Origin: an uncultured Prevotella sp.
Lineage (GTDB): Bacteria; Bacteroidota; Bacteroidia; Bacteroidales; Bacteroidaceae
Assembly: GCA_905233825.1 (NCBI GenBank)
Contig: CAJOFE010000007.1
Coordinates: 1-54,313 of the forward strand
DNA: 54,313 bases
Direction: 5' to 3'
Part shown: in pieces, positions 50,671-54,313 of the stretch
Position numbering within the stretch: the stretch's first letter is position 1
How the letters are laid out: the number at the start of each line of letters is the position of its first letter
Made by a program: the position numbers and the translations under genes
The notes under the pieces: generated by a model
What the model saw: the letters and a program-made list of their open reading frames with translations, nothing else
The model's database searches: none
Told to the model about the DNA's origin: nothing

Positions 50671-53127
50671 ATGAAAAAGACTATCCTTTCTTTGGCCCTT
50701 TGCCTCTCGGCAACGGCCATTAACGCCCAGACCACGGTGAAGGGCGTACTTGTAGATCAGACACTTGGCGAGGGCGAGCCCTACGCCACTGTGCGCATTA
50801 TCAAAGAGGGCAGCGAGAAGCCCGATGCCGCTTTCCTCACCGATGTAGAGGGACGATTCAGCCACCAGGTGAATGGTCGTGGCAAATACGACATCGTGTT
50901 CAGCAGCGTAGGCAAAGAAGACCTGCACCGGAGCATCGAACTGACAGGTAGCGGCACGCTCAACCTCGACACATTATATATTAAAGAGAACGCCACAGCC
51001 TTGCAAGGTGTGGAGATTGTGGCCCAGAAACCATTGGTGAAGATGGAGGTGGACAAGATGAGCTACAACGTGGCCGAAGACGACGATGCTAAGGCCTCGA
51101 CCGTGCTCGACATGCTGCGCAAGGTGCCTATGGTCACCGTTGACGGACAGGACAACATCTCCGTGAACGGCTCCTCGTCGTTCAAGGTCTATGTGGATGG
51201 CAAGCCCAACGTGATGTTCTCGTCGAACCCCTCGATGATTTTCAAAAACATGCCCGCTGTGGCTGTGAAGAGTATTGAAGTGGTGACCAATCCTGGTGCC
51301 AAGTACGATGCCGAGGGTGCAGGCGGTGTGCTCAACATCGTGCTCAACAAGGAGGCTATGGGTGGTGGAGCCGGTGCTTCCAACATGAACGGCTACAACG
51401 GCACCCTGCGCGCACAGGCAGGCACCACCGGATGGGGTGCTGGTGGTTTCTTCAGCGGACAACAGGGAAAGTTCTCGTACAGTGCCAATGTGATGCAAAG
51501 CTATATGAAGCCCGGTACGCCGAAGGTGAACATCGAGATGGAACAGGCTGGCATGAGCCAGACCACCGAGAGCCGTACCGAGACAAAACTGCCTTTCACC
51601 ATGGGAAGCCTCTCGCTGGGCTATGACATCGACTCTGTGAGTACTCTGGGCCTCTCGGCCGAGCTCACCAGCATGGACATGAAGAACACGGGACGCACCG
51701 TCACGTCACTCAACGTTGGCAACAATTCCTTCTCCTACGGCAATGACCTCATCATGAAGAACCGTCAGACGCAATTCAGCGGAAGCCTCGACTACCAGCG
51801 TTTCTTCAATCCTGAGCGCACCAGCTGGCTCGCCCTGACCTATCAGCTGAGCTACAGCCCCACGCATAATGAGCAGCGTAATGACTTCGATGCTGTTCCC
51901 GGTCTGCCCATCGACATCACCGACCGTTTCTCCGACGACCATGAAAAGACCACCGAGCATACTTTCCAAACTGACTATACCACACCGCTCAGCGCTACGA
52001 ACACCCTGAACCTCGGTGCCAAGTTCATTCTGCGCCGAGCCACCAGCGATGCCAGCTACTACCTGGCCGATGTCTATAATCAGGCCATGAGCATGGACTA
52101 TGAGCACAAGAACCGCATCGGTGCCGCCTATGCCGAGTATGAAAGCAAATGGGGCAGCTTCGGTGCCAAGGCCGGACTGCGTTACGAGCATACCTGGTTA
52201 GACGTGGCGTATAAGCTGGGCAACGGCCAGGACTTCACCACCGACTATGGTAACCTGGTACCCTCTGCCAGCCTGAGCTACTCGCTGGCACCCACCACCA
52301 ACCTCGGCATGACCTACAACATGCGCATCTCGCGTCCTGGCATCACCTATCTGAACCCCTATGTCGATCGTTCGAGCCCCACAGCCCTGACCTACGGTAA
52401 CAGCGACCTCGACGTGGAGAAGACCCATAACGTGGCAATGGTGTTCAACCAGTACAGCTCGAAGCTGATGATGAACCTGAACCTGAGCCATAACTTCACC
52501 GACAATGCCATCGAGCAATATACCTTCGACGACGGACAGTACCTGAACACCACCTACGGCAACATCGTGAAGCGTCACCAGACGGCCCTCAACGGTTACG
52601 TGAACTGGCTGGCCCATAAGAACACCCGTGTGTTCATGAACGGTGGCATGAGCTATGTGGATTTGCGCTCTGACCAGTTAAACTACAAGAACAACGGTTG
52701 GCAGTATAATATTGTGGCTGGCGTACAGCAGACATTACCCTGGAGCATGACGCTGGGCACCTACCTCATCAGCCAGTCGAAGACCTATACCCTGCAGGGA
52801 TGGACGGGCGGCATGGACCTGTTAATCGGCATGCTCACGAAGACCTTCTTCGACGATAAGCTGACTCTGGGTCTGCAAGGACTGACGGGCCTCAGCGACG
52901 GTGGCTGTCTGAAGATTGAGACGATGAGTCGCGGTCAGGGTTTTGTGAACCACACCAACATCAGCGTGCCTATCTACAGCCTTACCTTCACCGTGAGTTA
53001 CTCCTTCGGCAACACGAAGCGCCAGATGCAGCAGCAGATGCAGCGCCAGACACGCGTCGAGAGCGACTTCATCGAGCAGAAATCACAGGGCGAGATGATT
53101 CAGGGCGCAGGCAGTATGACGAATTAA
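50671..53127 (+). CDS. outer-membrane receptor with CarboxypepD_reg, TonB-plug and beta-barrel domains
   Basis: An 818-residue protein starting at ATG 50671 with signal peptide MKKTILSLALCLSATAINAQ. The open frame extends upstream, but only through the repeat leader. Residues 22-105 are a carboxypeptidase-regulatory-like beta sandwich (VKGVLVDQTLGEGEPYATVRI). Residues 115-230 are a TonB-plug domain (STVLDMLRKVPMVTVDGQDNISVNG, VEVVTNPGAKYDAEGAGGVLNIV-type segment). The rest is an OMP_b-brl_3 barrel. Such proteins take up or sense solutes at the outer membrane; the substrate is unknown. The C-terminus after the barrel is Gln- and Met-rich and probably unstructured. Confidence 0.9.
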   Translation: MKKTILSLALCLSATAINAQTTVKGVLVDQTLGEGEPYATVRIIKEGSEKPDAAFLTDVEGRFSHQVNGRGKYDIVFSSVGKEDLHRSIELTGSGTLNLDTLYIKENATALQGVEIVAQKPLVKMEVDKMSYNVAEDDDAKASTVLDMLRKVPMVTVDGQDNISVNGSSSFKVYVDGKPNVMFSSNPSMIFKNMPAVAVKSIEVVTNPGAKYDAEGAGGVLNIVLNKEAMGGGAGASNMNGYNGTLRAQAGTTGWGAGGFFSGQQGKFSYSANVMQSYMKPGTPKVNIEMEQAGMSQTTESRTETKLPFTMGSLSLGYDIDSVSTLGLSAELTSMDMKNTGRTVTSLNVGNNSFSYGNDLIMKNRQTQFSGSLDYQRFFNPERTSWLALTYQLSYSPTHNEQRNDFDAVPGLPIDITDRFSDDHEKTTEHTFQTDYTTPLSATNTLNLGAKFILRRATSDASYYLADVYNQAMSMDYEHKNRIGAAYAEYESKWGSFGAKAGLRYEHTWLDVAYKLGNGQDFTTDYGNLVPSASLSYSLAPTTNLGMTYNMRISRPGITYLNPYVDRSSPTALTYGNSDLDVEKTHNVAMVFNQYSSKLMMNLNLSHNFTDNAIEQYTFDDGQYLNTTYGNIVKRHQTALNGYVNWLAHKNTRVFMNGGMSYVDLRSDQLNYKNNGWQYNIVAGVQQTLPWSMTLGTYLISQSKTYTLQGWTGGMDLLIGMLTKTFFDDKLTLGLQGLTGLSDGGCLKIETMSRGQGFVNHTNISVPIYSLTFTVSYSFGNTKRQMQQQMQRQTRVESDFIEQKSQGEMIQGAGSMTN

Positions 53128-53136
53128 AGGAAAAAA

Positions 53137-53168
53137 CTTGCAGGGACGGACAAAAATGTGTAACTTTG
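53137..53168 (+). promoter_or_regulatory. promoter of the GH30 gene
   Basis: CTTG (53137-53140), 20 nt and TAACTTTG (53161-53168). The -7 box and context (TGTGTAACTTTGC) are the same as in the receptor promoter at 50476, suggesting shared control. Confidence 0.55.
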
Positions 53169-53218
53169 CGGCGTAATCGCAATCTGGCACAAGAATTGAT
53201 AATAATAGTTTTTAATAT

Positions 53219-54313
53219 ATGAACAAGGTAATTACAACTATTCTGGCGCTGGCTGCCACCACAGCCATCAATGCCGCGAGCGTGACGCTTACGGTGAAAG
53301 ACACGCGCTATCAGACGGTGACAGGTTTCGGCGCTGCCTGCTGCGACGGAGCCATGTGTCCCTTTGGCAACGACACGAACCCCGTGAAACTGCTCTATGG
53401 GCCTACATCGAAGATCGGACTGAACATCATGCGTATGGAAATCTCGCCGAACTTCATTGGCGACGTTATTGTGCCTGAGTGGAACAACTGGGACTCGCCC
53501 TACGACTGGAAAGGCTCGTTGCCTTCGGCCAAGATTGTGAAGCAGCGTGGCGGCATTGTCTTCGGCACTCCCTGGTCACCCCCAGGCGAATACAAGACCA
53601 ACGGTTCGGCCCAGGGTGGCAACGCCGATAATCAGGGTAAAGTGAAGGCCGAACTGCGCGAAGACTGCTACGATAAGTTCTTCCCCTGGCTGAACACCTT
53701 CTTGGCCTACATGAAGAAGAACGGCGTCAATGTTGATGCCGTGTCCATCCAAAACGAGCCCGACTGGTGGGTCAGCTACTCCGGTTGCCTCTACACACCC
53801 GAGCAGCAACTGAAGCTCGTGAAAGAGAACGCCCACATGCTCGACCGCGAAACCTATCCCGGCGTGCGCCTCATCAGTGCCGAGCCTTTAGGCTTCGACC
53901 CGAAATACAGCAACAAACTGCTGAACGACAGCATAGCTCGCCAGCAAATCGACATCATAGCGGGTCACATTTACGGACACCCACCCTTGGGCAACCTGAA
54001 GAGTGCTTCCATCCTCGCCAACAAACACGGCAAGGAGATCTGGATGACAGAGCACTCCACAACTGATAATATCGGTGCACGTCTGCCCAGCTGGCACGAG
54101 CAGCTCATCTTTGCCGAGGAGCTCAACGAGTGCATGTTAGCAGGCTGTACGGGTTACATCTATTGGTATATGCGCGCCCATTGGGCCTTCGTTGGTACAG
54201 GTGAGCCCATCGAGATTGATGGCAAGAAAGTCAGCATCCCTGGCAATACCAAGAACAAGCTGCTGCCTCGTGCCTATGTCTTGTCGCACTTCGCCAAGCA
54301 TGTGACAGGCTCC
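53219..54313 (+). CDS. secreted GH30 glycosidase, N-terminal 365 residues (runs off the window)
   Basis: The frame opens at ATG 53219 and stays open to the window edge. A signal peptide (MNKVITTILALAATTAINA) precedes TVTGFGAACCDGAMCP, the usual GH30 start. GTPWSPPGEYKTNG, VSIQNEPDWW (acid/base Glu after Asn) and EIWMTEHST (nucleophile Glu) follow in the order of GH30 enzymes. The pattern resembles xylanase-type members (subfamily 8-like) more than glucosylceramidases, but the C-terminal side domain is not visible. It likely cuts plant glucuronoxylan outside the cell or in the periplasm. It stands 91 bp after the receptor gene. Confidence 0.88.
   Translation, partial: MNKVITTILALAATTAINAASVTLTVKDTRYQTVTGFGAACCDGAMCPFGNDTNPVKLLYGPTSKIGLNIMRMEISPNFIGDVIVPEWNNWDSPYDWKGSLPSAKIVKQRGGIVFGTPWSPPGEYKTNGSAQGGNADNQGKVKAELREDCYDKFFPWLNTFLAYMKKNGVNVDAVSIQNEPDWWVSYSGCLYTPEQQLKLVKENAHMLDRETYPGVRLISAEPLGFDPKYSNKLLNDSIARQQIDIIAGHIYGHPPLGNLKSASILANKHGKEIWMTEHSTTDNIGARLPSWHEQLIFAEELNECMLAGCTGYIYWYMRAHWAFVGTGEPIEIDGKKVSIPGNTKNKLLPRAYVLSHFAKHVTGS

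Overview
The window looks like a Bacteroidota chromosome, most probably Prevotella or a close relative. Its promoters have the Bacteroidetes form (TTTG, about 20 nt, TAnnTTTG, as at 5797, 18276 and 50453), and there is little Shine-Dalgarno signal. The families point the same way: a UpxY-type NusG paralogue leading a surface-polymer operon, a secreted GH3/GH43/GH30 set, a CarboxypepD_reg/TonB-plug receptor, GxxExxY and DUF1016 proteins, and a Bacteroidetes-type tyrosine integrase.

Region 1 (1 to about 9900) is one end of an integrated mobilizable or plasmid-like element. A leftward operon encodes a replication initiator with a DnaA-domain-I-like tail, a DnaB helicase, an unknown protein, ParA, a small ParB-candidate protein, a zinc-ribbon protein and, after a hairpin-rich gap that may be oriT, the start of a mobilization accessory protein. 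To the right lie a frameshifted excisionase-like HTH protein, a two-HTH regulator, the integrase, and a broken DUF1016 (YhcG) nuclease. The initiator gene carries an iteron-like repeat array inside its own coding sequence. A predicted short terminated RNA runs antisense to its leader.

Region 2 (9900 to 19390) is ordinary chromosome: glycerate kinase followed by a 30-codon HAD-phosphatase stub, a nitroreductase, a serine hydrolase lipoprotein, a GH3 / nitroreductase / GH43-like operon, a rhodanese-metallo-beta-lactamase fusion lipoprotein, and a GMP synthase lacking the glutaminase domain. A bidirectional terminator closes the region.

Region 3 (19414 to 47389, all on the minus strand, transcribed right to left) is a surface-polymer locus of about 28 genes. 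It begins with a UpxY-like antiterminator and a nucleotide-sugar epimerase, then Wzy and Wzx. Next is an acyl-building module: two ACPs, two FabG-type reductases, an acyl-activating ligase and a KASIII-like synthase. It continues with two LicD phosphotransferases, a secreted EEP-fold phosphodiesterase, ATP-grasp ligase, BCCT transporter and a small outer-membrane protein, a class V aminotransferase, and a cytidylyltransferase-oxidoreductase fusion. It ends with acyltransferases, a phosphoglycosyltransferase, a FemAB-like protein, a second PLP enzyme, and a 4,6-dehydratase/aminotransferase pair. No conventional GT2 or GT4 glycosyltransferase is visible, although initiation, flipping and polymerisation genes are all present. 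My reading (inference) is that it builds a short-glycan, phosphodiester- and acyl-rich (teichoic-like) surface polymer on a 4-amino-4,6-dideoxy sugar. This is the best candidate here for an undescribed system. A GxxExxY gene bounded by 25-bp inverted repeats sits in the middle of the acyl module like an inserted cassette.

Region 4 (47687 to the end) holds an LTA-synthase-type membrane phosphotransferase carrying a palindromic in-frame insertion, an overlapping Lrp/AsnC regulator, a 718-bp gene-free stretch rich in inverted and tandem repeats, an outer-membrane receptor, and the first 365 codons of a secreted GH30 glycosidase.
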